Source: UBA5972 sp002430125 (GTDB lineage: Bacteria > Pseudomonadota > Alphaproteobacteria > Rhodobacterales > Rhodobacteraceae). Taken from it: 24,594 nucleotides of DNA. The DNA is taken from contig CALBIC010000096.1 of assembly GCA_937892915.1 (NCBI GenBank), forward strand, positions 1 to 24,594, read 5' to 3'. The notes under the pieces were generated by a model that had not been told where the DNA came from, did not search any database, and saw nothing but the letters and a program-made list of their open reading frames with translations. The translations under genes and the position numbers were made by a program. The first letter of the stretch is position 1, and the number at the start of each line of letters is the position of its first letter. Shown piece after piece: positions 10,366 to 18,782 of this stretch.

Positions 10366-11247
10366 GTGGACAGAGTGGATTTTCGTTCAATCTTTATGGG
10401 TCTGGCCTTTGTTCTGATGTGGTCAAGTGCGTTCACATCAGCGCGGATGATTGTGCATGACGCACCGCCATTTATGGCCCTATCCATTCGATTTCTGATC
10501 TCGGGCATTATCGCGATCAGCATCGCCGCCGCTTTGGGGCAGTCATGGCGATTAAGCCGGCGCCAATGGACCAGTACGGCGATTTTTGGCGTCTGCCAGA
10601 ACGCTCTTTATCTGGGGCTGTTTTTCGTCGCCATGCAGTGGATCGAAGCGGGATTGGCCTCGATTATCGCCAGTTCGATGCCGCTGTTGGTGGCGCTGCT
10701 AAGCTGGATTTTCCTGAAGGAAAAAACCGCCCCTCTGGGCATTCTGGGGCTGATGGCAGGTTTCGGTGGCGTGGCTTTGATCATGAGCGCGCGTTTGTCA
10801 CAGGGTGCTGATCCTCTGGGTCTGGCGATATGTGCCATCGGGGTGATGGCATTGGCTGTGGCCACGCTGGCAGTGCGCGGCGCATCATCGGGCGGCAATC
10901 TTTTGATGATCGTCGGTCTGCAAATGCTTGTCGGAAGTGCGGTGTTGGTTGTGCCAGCCCTTGCGCTTGAAACCTTTGTGGTCAACTGGTCGTGGCAGTT
11001 GGTGCTGGCCTTTCTGTACACAACCCTCATTCCGGGACTGACCGCCACGTGGGTCTGGTTCGTGCTGGTTGGCCGTATCGGCACAACCCGCGCCTCGACC
11101 TATCATTTCCTAAATCCGTTTTTCGGTGTAGCCATTGCAGCTGTTCTGTTGGGCGAGCATCTGAGCCTAAGGGATTTCATCGGAGTTGCCATTGTCACCG
11201 CAGGTATCTTTGCGGTGCAGATATCCAAGCGCCCGGCCAAAGCCTAA
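10366..11247 (+). CDS. EamA/DMT-superfamily transporter
   Basis: This inner-membrane protein of 293 residues shows the repeated five-helix EamA layout, about ten hydrophobic segments in all. The first half contains FVLMWSSAFTSARM and ends near PLLVALLSWIFLKEKTAPLG; the second ends near NPFFGVAIAAVLLGEHLSLRDFIG, the standard DMT half-end motif. Family members export metabolites or drugs; the substrate cannot be predicted. Start is GTG at 10366, or GTG 10375 or ATG 10396. It begins within a few bases of the HU terminator, so a promoter would have to overlap the HU gene end or transcription must read through. Confidence 0.88.
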   Translation: MDRVDFRSIFMGLAFVLMWSSAFTSARMIVHDAPPFMALSIRFLISGIIAISIAAALGQSWRLSRRQWTSTAIFGVCQNALYLGLFFVAMQWIEAGLASIIASSMPLLVALLSWIFLKEKTAPLGILGLMAGFGGVALIMSARLSQGADPLGLAICAIGVMALAVATLAVRGASSGGNLLMIVGLQMLVGSAVLVVPALALETFVVNWSWQLVLAFLYTTLIPGLTATWVWFVLVGRIGTTRASTYHFLNPFFGVAIAAVLLGEHLSLRDFIGVAIVTAGIFAVQISKRPAKA

Positions 11248-11350
11248 TCGTTACAGCCGTTTGACAAGATTGTGACTTGGCGGTCGTCAAGCGTGTAATG
11301 ACTGGATTAGCGTTTGCGCTTATGCCTTGTCCAAGCATTGGAAAGGCGTA

Positions 11351-12067
11351 ATGAGCGATCTTTTTTTCGGATATCTGGCAGGCTTGCTGACGCTGATCAA
11401 TCCCTGCGTTCTGCCGGTCTTGCCGATTGTGCTGAGCTCGGCCATTCAGGCCAACCGACACGGGCCTTTGGCGCTGGCGGCTGGCATGGGTCTGTCTTTT
11501 GTGGCTTTGGGCCTGCTGGTGGCAGCGGTCGGGCGGTCGATTGGCCTGACCGAGGAATTGTTGATCCAGATCGCCGCCACGATGATGATCACCTTTGGTG
11601 TGGTCTTGTTAGTGCCACGGTTGTCACATGGTTTTGAACTGGCGACGGCGGGTATTGCGGCTCGGGCAGACGGGCAGATTAGTGCACTGGACCAATCCGG
11701 ACTGAAGGGTCAGTTCTTGGGTGGTATGTTACTGGGGGCGGTCTGGTCGCCCTGCGTTGGACCCACATTGGGTGGCGCGATCTCATTGGCCTCGCAAGGC
11801 GAGAGCCTGTTGAAATCCGGATTGATCATGGCCTGTTTCGCAATGGGCATTGGCACGATTATCGTCGTCCTTGGATATGGGACACGCTCGATGATCTTGA
11901 CACGCCAAGCGCAGCTGCGCCGCCTGGCTCAATTGGCGCGTCCGATTATGGGGGCGCTGTTCGTTTTGGTCGGAGCAATGATCCTGCTTGGGGTGAATAT
12001 CCTGATCGAGCGCTGGTTGCTCGACCACCTGCCCTATTGGCTGCAGGATTTTTCGGTCATTTTGTAA
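11351..12067 (+). CDS. CcdA/DsbD-type transmembrane thiol-disulfide transporter
   Basis: The protein of 238 residues has about six membrane helices and one cysteine in each half: NPCVLPVLP near residue 19 and SPCVGPTLGG near 136, the CcdA signature. Such proteins pass electrons from cytoplasmic thioredoxin to periplasmic thiol proteins. I chose the ATG at 11351, with GGAAAGG 4-5 bases upstream, over a TTG at 11327. The gene for an exported thioredoxin starts 15 bases after the stop, and is the likely electron acceptor. Neither cytochrome c maturation nor sox genes are adjacent, so the client pathway is open. Confidence 0.88.
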   Translation: MSDLFFGYLAGLLTLINPCVLPVLPIVLSSAIQANRHGPLALAAGMGLSFVALGLLVAAVGRSIGLTEELLIQIAATMMITFGVVLLVPRLSHGFELATAGIAARADGQISALDQSGLKGQFLGGMLLGAVWSPCVGPTLGGAISLASQGESLLKSGLIMACFAMGIGTIIVVLGYGTRSMILTRQAQLRRLAQLARPIMGALFVLVGAMILLGVNILIERWLLDHLPYWLQDFSVIL

Positions 12068-12082
12068 ACTATGGAGAGAACA

Positions 12083-12499
12083 ATGAAACGACGTGATTTC
12101 ATGGCTTTGGCCGGTGCAGTGGTATTGGTGCCTGTCGGCGCGATTGCGGGCGAAACCGAAGGTTACACGCGATATCGCCCCGGCGTGGTTGCCGACCTGC
12201 TGGCCGATGGTAAAACCGTGTTTGTGGATTTCTACACAGACTGGTGTTCAACATGCCGCGCGCAGGAACGCGCGATCAACGCCCTCAGGCTGGAAAACCC
12301 CGCCTATAATGACGCAATGGTGTTCGTAAAGGTGGATTGGGATGTCTATTACGGTTCCGCCATCGCCTATGACTATAAAATCCCCCGTCGTTCGACCCTT
12401 CTGGTGCTGCGTGGAGATCAGGAGCTGGGCCGCAATGTCGCTGACGCGTCCAAAGCGTCGATAAAGTCGCTGATGGATTTGGGCCTGACAGGCAGCTGA
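12083..12499 (+). CDS. Exported thioredoxin-like protein with Tat-type signal
   Basis: Reading from the ATG at 12083 (GGAGAG 5 bases upstream; an ATG at 12071 would add four residues) the product has 138 residues. It starts MKRRDFMALAGAVVLVPVGA, a twin-arginine signal, cleaved probably near AIAG. The redox site is W-C-S-T-C at residues 54-58 within VDFYTDWCSTC, resembling DsbD gamma and SoxW-like domains. Where thioredoxins have a cis-proline before Thr (IPT), this protein reads RRST, so the position seems to be serine. It follows the CcdA-like gene closely and probably receives its electrons in the periplasm. Confidence 0.87.
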   Translation: MKRRDFMALAGAVVLVPVGAIAGETEGYTRYRPGVVADLLADGKTVFVDFYTDWCSTCRAQERAINALRLENPAYNDAMVFVKVDWDVYYGSAIAYDYKIPRRSTLLVLRGDQELGRNVADASKASIKSLMDLGLTGS

Positions 12500-12514
12500 C
12501 GATCATAGTTTTTC

Positions 12515-12615
12515 AAATACTCTGGGGGTCCGGGGGCAAAGCCCCCGGCCCGGCCAGGGGGGCTCTGCCCCCCCAGCGCAATTAAAGGAATTGCGCCCTA
12601 CCCCCCGGGATATTT
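12515..12615. repeat. Nested inverted-repeat element (REP/ERIC-like) between convergent genes
   Basis: The outer arms are 12515-12529 (AAATACTCTGGGGGT) and 12600-12615 (ACCCCCCGGGATATTT), imperfectly complementary. Inside are three perfect hairpins: 8 bp at 12530-12537/12541-12548 with an AAA loop, 7 bp at 12557-12563/12567-12573 with a TCT loop, and 8 bp GCGCAATT at 12576-12583/12589-12596 with an AAAGG loop. It fills the space between the thioredoxin stop and the aroC stop. It may act as a two-way transcription stop. The layout resembles dispersed intergenic palindromes that I associate with Rhodobacterales genomes; that comparison is from memory. Confidence 0.8.
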
Positions 12616-12640
12616 AGACCGAAAAGAAATGCATCCTTGC

Positions 12641-13744
12641 TTATCCGATTAGGCCCTGATTCTCGCCTACTTGCCCGCGATGCAGCAACAGGTGATCCAA
12701 TATCACGCAGGCCATCATCGCTTCGCCCACCGGAACGGCGCGAATACCGACGCAGGGATCGTGGCGGCCTTTGGTCACAATCTGGGTTTGCTCGCCAGAT
12801 TTTGTGATCGTCTGGCGCGGCTTCAGGATCGAACTTGTTGGCTTGACCGCGAATCGGCAAATCACATCCTGACCGGTTGATATTCCGCCAAGAATGCCGC
12901 CGGCATGATTTGACGAAAACGTCGGCTGGCCATCGTTGCCCATGAAAATCTCGTCAGCATTGTCTTCGCCCGTCAGGGCGGCCGCATCCATACCTGCGCC
13001 GATTTCTACAGCTTTGACCGCGTTGATTGACATCATCGCAGCCGCTAGGTCGGTATCAAGCTTGGCATAAACCGGTGCGCCAAGACCGGCTGGAACACCG
13101 CTGGCCACAACTTCCACCACCGCGCCAACCGAATTGCCGGATTTGCGCAACTCACCCAGATAGGCCTCCCATTCCTGTGCTGCTTTAGCATCCGGCGTCC
13201 AGAACGGATTGGCCTCGACTTGGGCCATATCCACATTGTTGCGGTCGATTTTATGTGGGCCCATCTGCACCATATAACCGGTGATTTTTATGTTTGGTGC
13301 CAGAGCTGCCAACGCCGCACGCGCCACGCCACCAGCCGCCACACGCGCTGCGGTTTCGCGCGCACTGGATCGCCCGCCGCCACGGTAATCGCGGATACCG
13401 TATTTCTGCCAATACGTGATATCCGCGTGCCCGGGGCGGAACTTTTCCATGATATCGGAATAATCCTTGCTGCGCTGATCAGTGTTGCGGATCATCAACT
13501 GGATCGGATGGCCGGTGGTTTTACCCTCGAACACGCCTGACAGGATTTCAACTTCGTCAGCTTCCTGCCGTTGAGTGGTGAATTTGTTCTGCCCCGGTTT
13601 GCGCCGGTCCAACCAATGTTGCAGCATTTCTTCTGTCAGCGGCACGTTTGGCGGGCAGCCGTCAACGGTTGCTCCCAAGGCCGGCCCGTGGCTTTCGCCC
13701 CAGGTGGTGACGGTGAACATGCGGCCAAAACTGTTGGTGGACAT
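12641..13744 (-). CDS. aroC: Chorismate synthase
   Basis: This cytosolic enzyme performs the last shikimate step, 5-enolpyruvylshikimate 3-phosphate to chorismate, using reduced FMN. The 367 residues are of family length. Signatures are WGESHGPALG at 15-24, YRGGGRSSARET at 120-131 and SNHAGGILGGISTGQ in the last third. AAGGAG lies 8 bases before the ATG at 13744. It is 56 bases downstream of the MFS gene on the same strand, so may be co-transcribed. The stop faces the palindromic element. Confidence 0.97.
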   Translation of the reverse strand: MSTNSFGRMFTVTTWGESHGPALGATVDGCPPNVPLTEEMLQHWLDRRKPGQNKFTTQRQEADEVEILSGVFEGKTTGHPIQLMIRNTDQRSKDYSDIMEKFRPGHADITYWQKYGIRDYRGGGRSSARETAARVAAGGVARAALAALAPNIKITGYMVQMGPHKIDRNNVDMAQVEANPFWTPDAKAAQEWEAYLGELRKSGNSVGAVVEVVASGVPAGLGAPVYAKLDTDLAAAMMSINAVKAVEIGAGMDAAALTGEDNADEIFMGNDGQPTFSSNHAGGILGGISTGQDVICRFAVKPTSSILKPRQTITKSGEQTQIVTKGRHDPCVGIRAVPVGEAMMACVILDHLLLHRGQVGENQGLIG

Positions 13745-13800
13745 AGATGCGCTCCTTTGCGTGTGTCTTATGCCTTAGGCGGTCAAGCCTGCCAAGATGT

Positions 13801-14985
13801 TTACACGACCCTTGCGGCGCGTTCCACCGAGGGCAGCGACAAAACCAGACCCAAACCGATCACCGCCAGCAGGGTTAAGCCTTGAAAGCCCAACTGATAG
13901 CTGCCGGTCTGATCGAACGCCAATCCCATTAAGACCGGGCCGATCGCGCCACCGATTGTGCCAAAAAACAGCACGGTTCCGAAAATCGCACCATGCGCGC
14001 GCATGCCGAAATAGCTGGCAACAGTTGGCGATACGACGGTGAACAGGCCACCATGCGCAAAGCCGTAACAACCGATTGCGATGAATAATGCCGTGTGGGC
14101 CGTTGTTCCGATCAGTGTGAACAAGCTTGCCGATAGAATGGCAAAGCACAGGGTAAATGCCTTTTTGCCGCCGATTTTGTCCACCAGCCCACCGACGGTC
14201 AGGCGACCCAGAATGCTGGCCCCGCCGATCACCGACAGCAAAACTGCCGCCTTGGCGCCGGTCATGCCCAGATCCATGCCATGCACGGCGATGTGCAAAG
14301 GGACTGCCATCATGGCCGGAAAGAACAGAAACTGGACAGCGCACAGGGTCCAGAACACACGGGTTTCTCGCGCGCGGGCAAAGCTTGTTCCGGACTGCGC
14401 TGATACGCCGTCGGTACCTGCCGGTTTGGGTGGATGTTTCATCATCATTGCCGCAGCCAGCAACATAACCATTGCGCCGATGCCAAGGATCACTAGGGCG
14501 GTACTCCAACCATAGACCGCGATCAGAATTGCCGCCAAAGGCGGGGTCAGCATCTGGCCCAAAGCGGTGCCAACTTTGACCACCCCGGACATGATCCCGC
14601 GACGATGTTCAAACCAGCGTGCGACGGTTGACAGGGTGACAACATCATGCGTGCCAAGGCCAAGGCCGATCAGGGTGCCAAACAGGACGAACAACTGCCA
14701 GGGCTGAGTGATCTGCGACAGAAAAATGAAGCCAAGACCATAGGAAAAACCCGTCACACTTAACACGCGGCGCGGGCCGAACCTGTCATTCAGCCGGCCA
14801 CCGATAATGGCCAGAATGCCCATCATAACGACGCCAAGTGCTGAACTGCCTGACAGCAAGGTACGTGACCACCCAAACGCGGTTTCAAATTCCTTGATGA
14901 ACAATCCATATGAAAACAACAGGCCGATGACCCCGAACTGGGTCAGGCAGGCACCGAGGACGACGATGTAACGGGATTGTGGCAC
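13801..14985 (-). CDS. Major facilitator superfamily transporter
   Basis: This inner-membrane protein has 394 residues and about 12 hydrophobic segments split by a polar central loop near residues 187-205 (KHPPKPAGTDG). The MFS loop 2-3 motif appears as GGRLNDRFGPRRV, and a related motif GGLVDKIGGKKA is in the second half. The overall pattern resembles the oxalate/formate antiporter and monocarboxylate-type MFS group, but the substrate is unknown. Start is GTG at 14985 with AAAGGAAA about 5 bases upstream. aroC follows on the same strand. The promoter must lie in the large divergent region shared with thiB. Confidence 0.88.
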   Translation of the reverse strand: MPQSRYIVVLGACLTQFGVIGLLFSYGLFIKEFETAFGWSRTLLSGSSALGVVMMGILAIIGGRLNDRFGPRRVLSVTGFSYGLGFIFLSQITQPWQLFVLFGTLIGLGLGTHDVVTLSTVARWFEHRRGIMSGVVKVGTALGQMLTPPLAAILIAVYGWSTALVILGIGAMVMLLAAAMMMKHPPKPAGTDGVSAQSGTSFARARETRVFWTLCAVQFLFFPAMMAVPLHIAVHGMDLGMTGAKAAVLLSVIGGASILGRLTVGGLVDKIGGKKAFTLCFAILSASLFTLIGTTAHTALFIAIGCYGFAHGGLFTVVSPTVASYFGMRAHGAIFGTVLFFGTIGGAIGPVLMGLAFDQTGSYQLGFQGLTLLAVIGLGLVLSLPSVERAARVV

Positions 14986-15352
14986 CGATTTTCCTTTGGG
15001 TTGACCGGCTGATTTGCAAGCCGTCTGTGGCAGTGAACAGGCGGTCGGGGCGGCTGAGGAGTTGGCCGGGCCATCTTGTGCAAGCTTTATGCACCAGTTC
15101 GACAGCGGCTGCCAAGGCGGATTTCTGTGCTTTGGAACCAGCGCAATATGTGCGTCGCTATTATCCGGTTGCCAGCCGGAATGACCATGGCCAAGGCGGC
15201 GTCAGTTCCGCTTACCGGGCTTGCGGCCTTTCAGGCGGTGCACAGTTATTGGGTGGTTCAGATCGCTAAAGCAGTCCACTGCGTCGTGGCCAGACATTGG
15301 AGTAGCCATCGCAACCCATCTTGCACTCTCCGACAACTGATCTTATGCTTGC
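14986..15352. other. Intergenic stretch with no convincing intact gene; possible oxidoreductase relic
   Basis: About 365 bases between the MFS gene and the TPP riboswitch hold no reading frame I would call a gene. One stretch near 15174-15245 reads LPAGMTMAKAASVPLTGLAA, which resembles the segment of MDR-type (zinc-alcohol dehydrogenase/quinone reductase) proteins just before the cofactor domain, but the sequence on both sides does not continue the match. Promoters for the MFS gene and thiBPQ must also be here; I could not fix them. Confidence 0.4.
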
Positions 15353-15441
15353 CCTCACCTCGGGGGGCCTGAAAAGGCTGAGATACGCATTAGCGTGACC
15401 CGCTGAACCTGAACCGGATCATACCGGCGGAGGGAAGGTAG
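15353..15441 (+). ncRNA. TPP riboswitch (THI element)
   Basis: The conserved core is visible: GGCTGAGAT at 15377-15385 (pyrimidine-binding CUGAGA loop), GAACCTGAACCGGATCAT about 15404-15421, and GGCGGAGGGAAGG ending at 15438. P1 can form between ACCT 15357-15360 and AGGT 15436-15439. It lies about 55 bases before thiB, in the right orientation, and the operon it precedes imports thiamine. High TPP should switch expression off. No terminator hairpin with a T run follows, so control is more likely at translation start. Confidence 0.95.
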
Positions 15442-15494
15442 ATGACACTTGTGTCCTTCACCCACCCAACGCCTGTGGACCATTGGAGGATATG

Positions 15495-16499
15495 ATGATC
15501 AAGACATCCCTGATAGCTGCGGGATTTGCTTTTGCGCTTTTGGGCGCGGGCAATGCAGCCGACAAACCAGAATTAAACGTCTATACCTATGACAGCTTCA
15601 CGTCAGAATGGGGGCCCGGTCCACAGGTAAAAACCGCGTTCGAGGCGATCTGTGATTGCACGCTGAAGTTCACAACGGCAGGCGACGGGGCTGCTTTGTT
15701 GGCGCGGGTTCAGTTGGAGGGCAGCAACGGCAAGGCAGACGTGGTGTTGGGGCTGGATACCAATCTGACCGCGCGCGCCACCGCGACCGGATTATTTGCA
15801 CCCCTAAGCCGCGCGCCGGTCAAGTTGGATTTGCCGGTGGTTTGGGATGACCCGGTGTTCCTGCCCTATGATTGGGGTTATTTCGCATTTGTCTATGACA
15901 ACACCAAACTAACGGAAGTTCCGACCTCGTTTGAATCGCTGGCGGCGGCACCTGCGGCGCTGAAAATCGTGATCGAAGACCCGCGCTCATCGACCCCCGG
16001 TCTTGGGCTTTTGATGTGGGTGAAGGCAGCTTACGGCGACCGCGCGCCTGAAATTTGGGCCGGTCTTCAGCCGCATATCCTGACGGTCACCAAAGGCTGG
16101 TCCGAGGCTTACGGAATGTTCCTGAACGGCGAGGCGGATATGGTTTTGTCCTATACAACCTCGCCTGCCTATCACCGGATTGCTGAAAGCGATGCCAGTA
16201 AATCCGCTGCTGTCTTTGACGAAGGGCATTATATGCAGGTTGAGGTTGCCGGAAAACTCAAGGCGGCGCCGCAGCCAGAACTTGCGGATAGGTTTCTGGC
16301 CTTCATGTTGTCGCCGGAATTCCAGTCTTTGATCCCGGCAACCAATTGGATGTATCCCGCGGTGATGCCCGAGGCCGGTTTGCCGGAAGGGTTCGATGCA
16401 CCGCTTGACCCCGCCAAAGCGCTGTTGTTTTCCGCAAGTGATGCCGCAGCCAAGCGTGATAGCGCGCTTGATGAATGGCTGACAGCGCTTAGCAAATAG
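15495..16499 (+). CDS. thiB: Thiamine/TPP ABC transporter, periplasmic binding protein
   Basis: This 334-residue protein begins with a signal peptide (MIKTSLIAAGFAFALLGAG, cleavage probably after NA or AA) and continues as a type 2 periplasmic binding protein: LNVYTYDSFTSEWGPGP, then ADVVLGLDTNL and PYDWGYFAFVYD, which are typical ThiB segments. It captures thiamine, thiamine phosphate or TPP in the periplasm for ThiPQ. GGAGGA at 15485-15490 favours the ATG at 15495 over the adjacent ATG at 15492 and a TTG at 15483. It is the first gene of thiBPQ under the TPP riboswitch. Confidence 0.95.
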   Translation: MIKTSLIAAGFAFALLGAGNAADKPELNVYTYDSFTSEWGPGPQVKTAFEAICDCTLKFTTAGDGAALLARVQLEGSNGKADVVLGLDTNLTARATATGLFAPLSRAPVKLDLPVVWDDPVFLPYDWGYFAFVYDNTKLTEVPTSFESLAAAPAALKIVIEDPRSSTPGLGLLMWVKAAYGDRAPEIWAGLQPHILTVTKGWSEAYGMFLNGEADMVLSYTTSPAYHRIAESDASKSAAVFDEGHYMQVEVAGKLKAAPQPELADRFLAFMLSPEFQSLIPATNWMYPAVMPEAGLPEGFDAPLDPAKALLFSASDAAAKRDSALDEWLTALSK

Positions 16500-16501
16500 C
16501 C

Positions 16502-18043
16502 ATGCTGCGCGTCGCCGGGTTCACTGCTGCCGGATTGCTCGCCTTGCTGACTTTGGGCACGCTGGTGGTCGTGGCTCTACATGCGGGCGGCACAGCGAGG
16601 TTGATCGTGTCAGATTGGGCAGCGATCAGGTTTACGCTGACCCAAGCCGTGGTTTCAGCCGTCCTAAGCGTCGGCATTGCGATCCCGATGGCGCGCGCAC
16701 TGTCGCGGCGTCAGTTTGTGGGGCGTGGCTTGCTGATAACGCTGCTGGGTGCGCCGTTTATCCTGCCAGTGATTGTGGCGGTTCTGGGATTGTTGGCGGT
16801 GTTCGGGCGGACGGGCATCCTCAACCAGTTTTTGGGGTTCTGGGGTGCGGCGCCGATCAGCATCTACGGCTTTTCCGGCGTCGTTCTGGCGCATGTGTTT
16901 TTCAACCTGCCACTGGCGACCCGGTTGATTCTGCAAGGTTGGGGACGGGTTCCCGCCGAACGGTTTCGGCTGGCAGCACAACTTGGCATGGGGTCGAGCG
17001 CGATCTTCCGGCATCTGGAATGGCCGATGTTGCGAACTGTTGTGCCGGGTATTTTGGTAACCGTGTTTTTGTTGTGCCTGACCAGCTTTGCCGTCGCGTT
17101 GACGCTTGGCGGCGGGCCAAAGGCGACAACGGTTGAGCTGGCGATTTATCAGGCGTTGCGGTTTGACTTTGATCTGCCCAAGGCGGCTCTGCTGGCGATG
17201 GCGCAGTTCGGGCTTTGTGCGATTGCTGCATTTGTGGCGTGGTCGGTGGCGCGGCCCGAGGTGCGTGACATCGCGCTTGACCGCCCGGTTGACCGGTGGG
17301 ACAGCGCCGCTTTGTCGGCGCGGTTAGGCGATTTTCTGGTCCTCAGCCTTGGGGCGGCCTTTCTGATCCTGCCATTGGCGATGATTAGCCTGAACGGTCT
17401 GCCGCATTTGTTGGACCTGCCGCAATCGGTTTTCTCGGCCGCTATACGGTCAGTCATTGTGGCGCTTTCGGCGGCTGGTCTGACGGTATTTTTGGGGTTG
17501 CCGCTGGCTTTCACCATCATCCGCAGCCGCCGCGTCGGTGGTCTGATTGAGGCGTCGGCCTATCTGGCACTTGCCGCCTCGCCAATGGTGATGGGGACCG
17601 GACTGTTCTTGCTGTTATTCGCCTGGATCAACCCGGCTGAAATCGCGTTGCCGCTGACCGCTTTGGTCAACGCGACACTGAGCCTGCCGTTTTGCCTGCG
17701 CGCGATACTGCCTGCCATCAGAACCGTCGAGGGCCGGTATGGCAGGTTGGCGCAAAGTATGGGCGTCACTGGCTTTGGCTATTTTCGCCTGATCCTGTGG
17801 CCGAATATCCGGCCAGCCGTTGGGTTTTCAGCCGGGTTGACGGCCGCCTTGTCGATGGGCGATCTTGGCGTTGTCGCGCTGTTTGCCGATCCCGATCAGG
17901 CGACTTTGCCGCTGGTTTTGTACCGGTTGATGTCGGCTTATAAGATCGGGGCCGCCAGCGGCGCCGGGCTTTTGTTACTGGGTCTCAGCCTTGGCCTGTT
18001 CTGGATTTTTGATCGCGGGGGTCGGCTGAATGCTGCAACTTGA
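16502..18043 (+). CDS. thiP: Thiamine/TPP ABC transporter, fused permease
   Basis: This inner-membrane protein of 513 residues holds two permease halves in one chain, about 12 hydrophobic segments. Each half has an EAA-type loop that docks to the ATPase: one near residues 149-170 (PAERFRLAAQLGMG) and one near 405-430 (GRYGRLAQSMGVTGFG). E. coli ThiP is of similar size (536). The ATG is 2 bases after the thiB stop, and the gene's end overlaps the start of thiQ by 14 bases, so translation of all three is probably coupled. Confidence 0.95.
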   Translation: MLRVAGFTAAGLLALLTLGTLVVVALHAGGTARLIVSDWAAIRFTLTQAVVSAVLSVGIAIPMARALSRRQFVGRGLLITLLGAPFILPVIVAVLGLLAVFGRTGILNQFLGFWGAAPISIYGFSGVVLAHVFFNLPLATRLILQGWGRVPAERFRLAAQLGMGSSAIFRHLEWPMLRTVVPGILVTVFLLCLTSFAVALTLGGGPKATTVELAIYQALRFDFDLPKAALLAMAQFGLCAIAAFVAWSVARPEVRDIALDRPVDRWDSAALSARLGDFLVLSLGAAFLILPLAMISLNGLPHLLDLPQSVFSAAIRSVIVALSAAGLTVFLGLPLAFTIIRSRRVGGLIEASAYLALAASPMVMGTGLFLLLFAWINPAEIALPLTALVNATLSLPFCLRAILPAIRTVEGRYGRLAQSMGVTGFGYFRLILWPNIRPAVGFSAGLTAALSMGDLGVVALFADPDQATLPLVLYRLMSAYKIGAASGAGLLLLGLSLGLFWIFDRGGRLNAAT

Positions 18044-18722
18044 CAATGTGGTGATCCGTCAACAGGATTTTTCGCTGCGCGCAAACTGGTCCGTCAATGC
18101 CGGTCGCAAAGTTGCGATAATCGGGCCATCAGGCGGCGGGAAATCCACCTTGCTGGCGGCTATCGCGGGCTTTGTTGCGGTGTCAGACGGCCGGATCATC
18201 GCCGACAGTCGTGACATAACGGCCTTGCCGCCCGGCGCACGACCGATCAGCCTGCTGTTTCAGGATCACAACCTTTTCGCGCATCTCAGCCTTGGCGATA
18301 ACGTCGCGCTTGGCCTTTCGCCGCGCCTTAAGCTGTCGCCGGATCAGTGGCGCAAGGTTAGCGAAAGCCTTGCAACGGTTGGCCTTGAAGGAATGGAAGC
18401 CCGCAAACCCGCGACGCTTTCAGGCGGCCAGCAAAGCCGGGCAGCCCTGGCGCGCATCTTGTTGATGTCGCGCCCGGTGGTGCTGATGGATGAACCCTTC
18501 AGCGCGCTTGGCCCTGCTATGAAGGCTGAAATGCTGGATCTTGTGATGAAAACCCTTGGTCAGACCAAGGCCACATTACTGATGGTCACCCATGATCCGA
18601 ATGACGCGATCAGGCTTGGGGACCAGACTATTTTGCTGGATGATGGCGTCGCCAACGCCCCGGTTGACACGCAAACGCTGTTTGCGGACCCACCCGCCGC
18701 TTTGAAAGCATATTTAGGCTAA
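18030..18722 (+). CDS. thiQ: Thiamine/TPP ABC transporter, ATP-binding protein
   Basis: This cytoplasmic ATPase subunit has 230 residues (E. coli 232). Walker A GPSGGGKST is at 32-40, the Q-loop Gln at 78, the ABC signature LSGGQQSRAALAR from 130, Walker B VVLMDEP ending at 156, and the switch His at 188 (VTHDP). One small difference is that the residues after Walker B read FSALGPAM, where many ABC ATPases have SALDP. The ATG at 18030 lies inside the 3' end of thiP. It is the last gene of the operon, converging on petC. Confidence 0.95.
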   Translation: MLQLDNVVIRQQDFSLRANWSVNAGRKVAIIGPSGGGKSTLLAAIAGFVAVSDGRIIADSRDITALPPGARPISLLFQDHNLFAHLSLGDNVALGLSPRLKLSPDQWRKVSESLATVGLEGMEARKPATLSGGQQSRAALARILLMSRPVVLMDEPFSALGPAMKAEMLDLVMKTLGQTKATLLMVTHDPNDAIRLGDQTILLDDGVANAPVDTQTLFADPPAALKAYLG

Positions 18723-18726
18723 CCAA

Positions 18727-18758
18727 TGAAAAAGGGCGCGCCGCGAAAGGCACGCCCT
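18727..18758 (-). terminator. Intrinsic terminator of the petABC operon, possibly two-way
   Basis: On the minus strand AGGGCGTGCC (18758-18749) pairs with GGCGCGCCCT (18742-18733) around TTTCGC with one mismatch, followed directly by TTTTC. It lies 24 bases after the petC stop and 10 bases after the thiQ stop on the other strand, where only a weak AAAATTT tail follows. Confidence 0.85.
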
Positions 18759-18782
18759 AAAATTTCCGCAATCAAGGACCTG

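Noticed and set aside
11261..11299. TTGACA at 11261 and TGTAAT at 11294 as a promoter for the CcdA-like gene
   Set aside because: The spacing is 27 bases, too long; a poorer -35 (TTGTGA) 18 bases away is not convincing.
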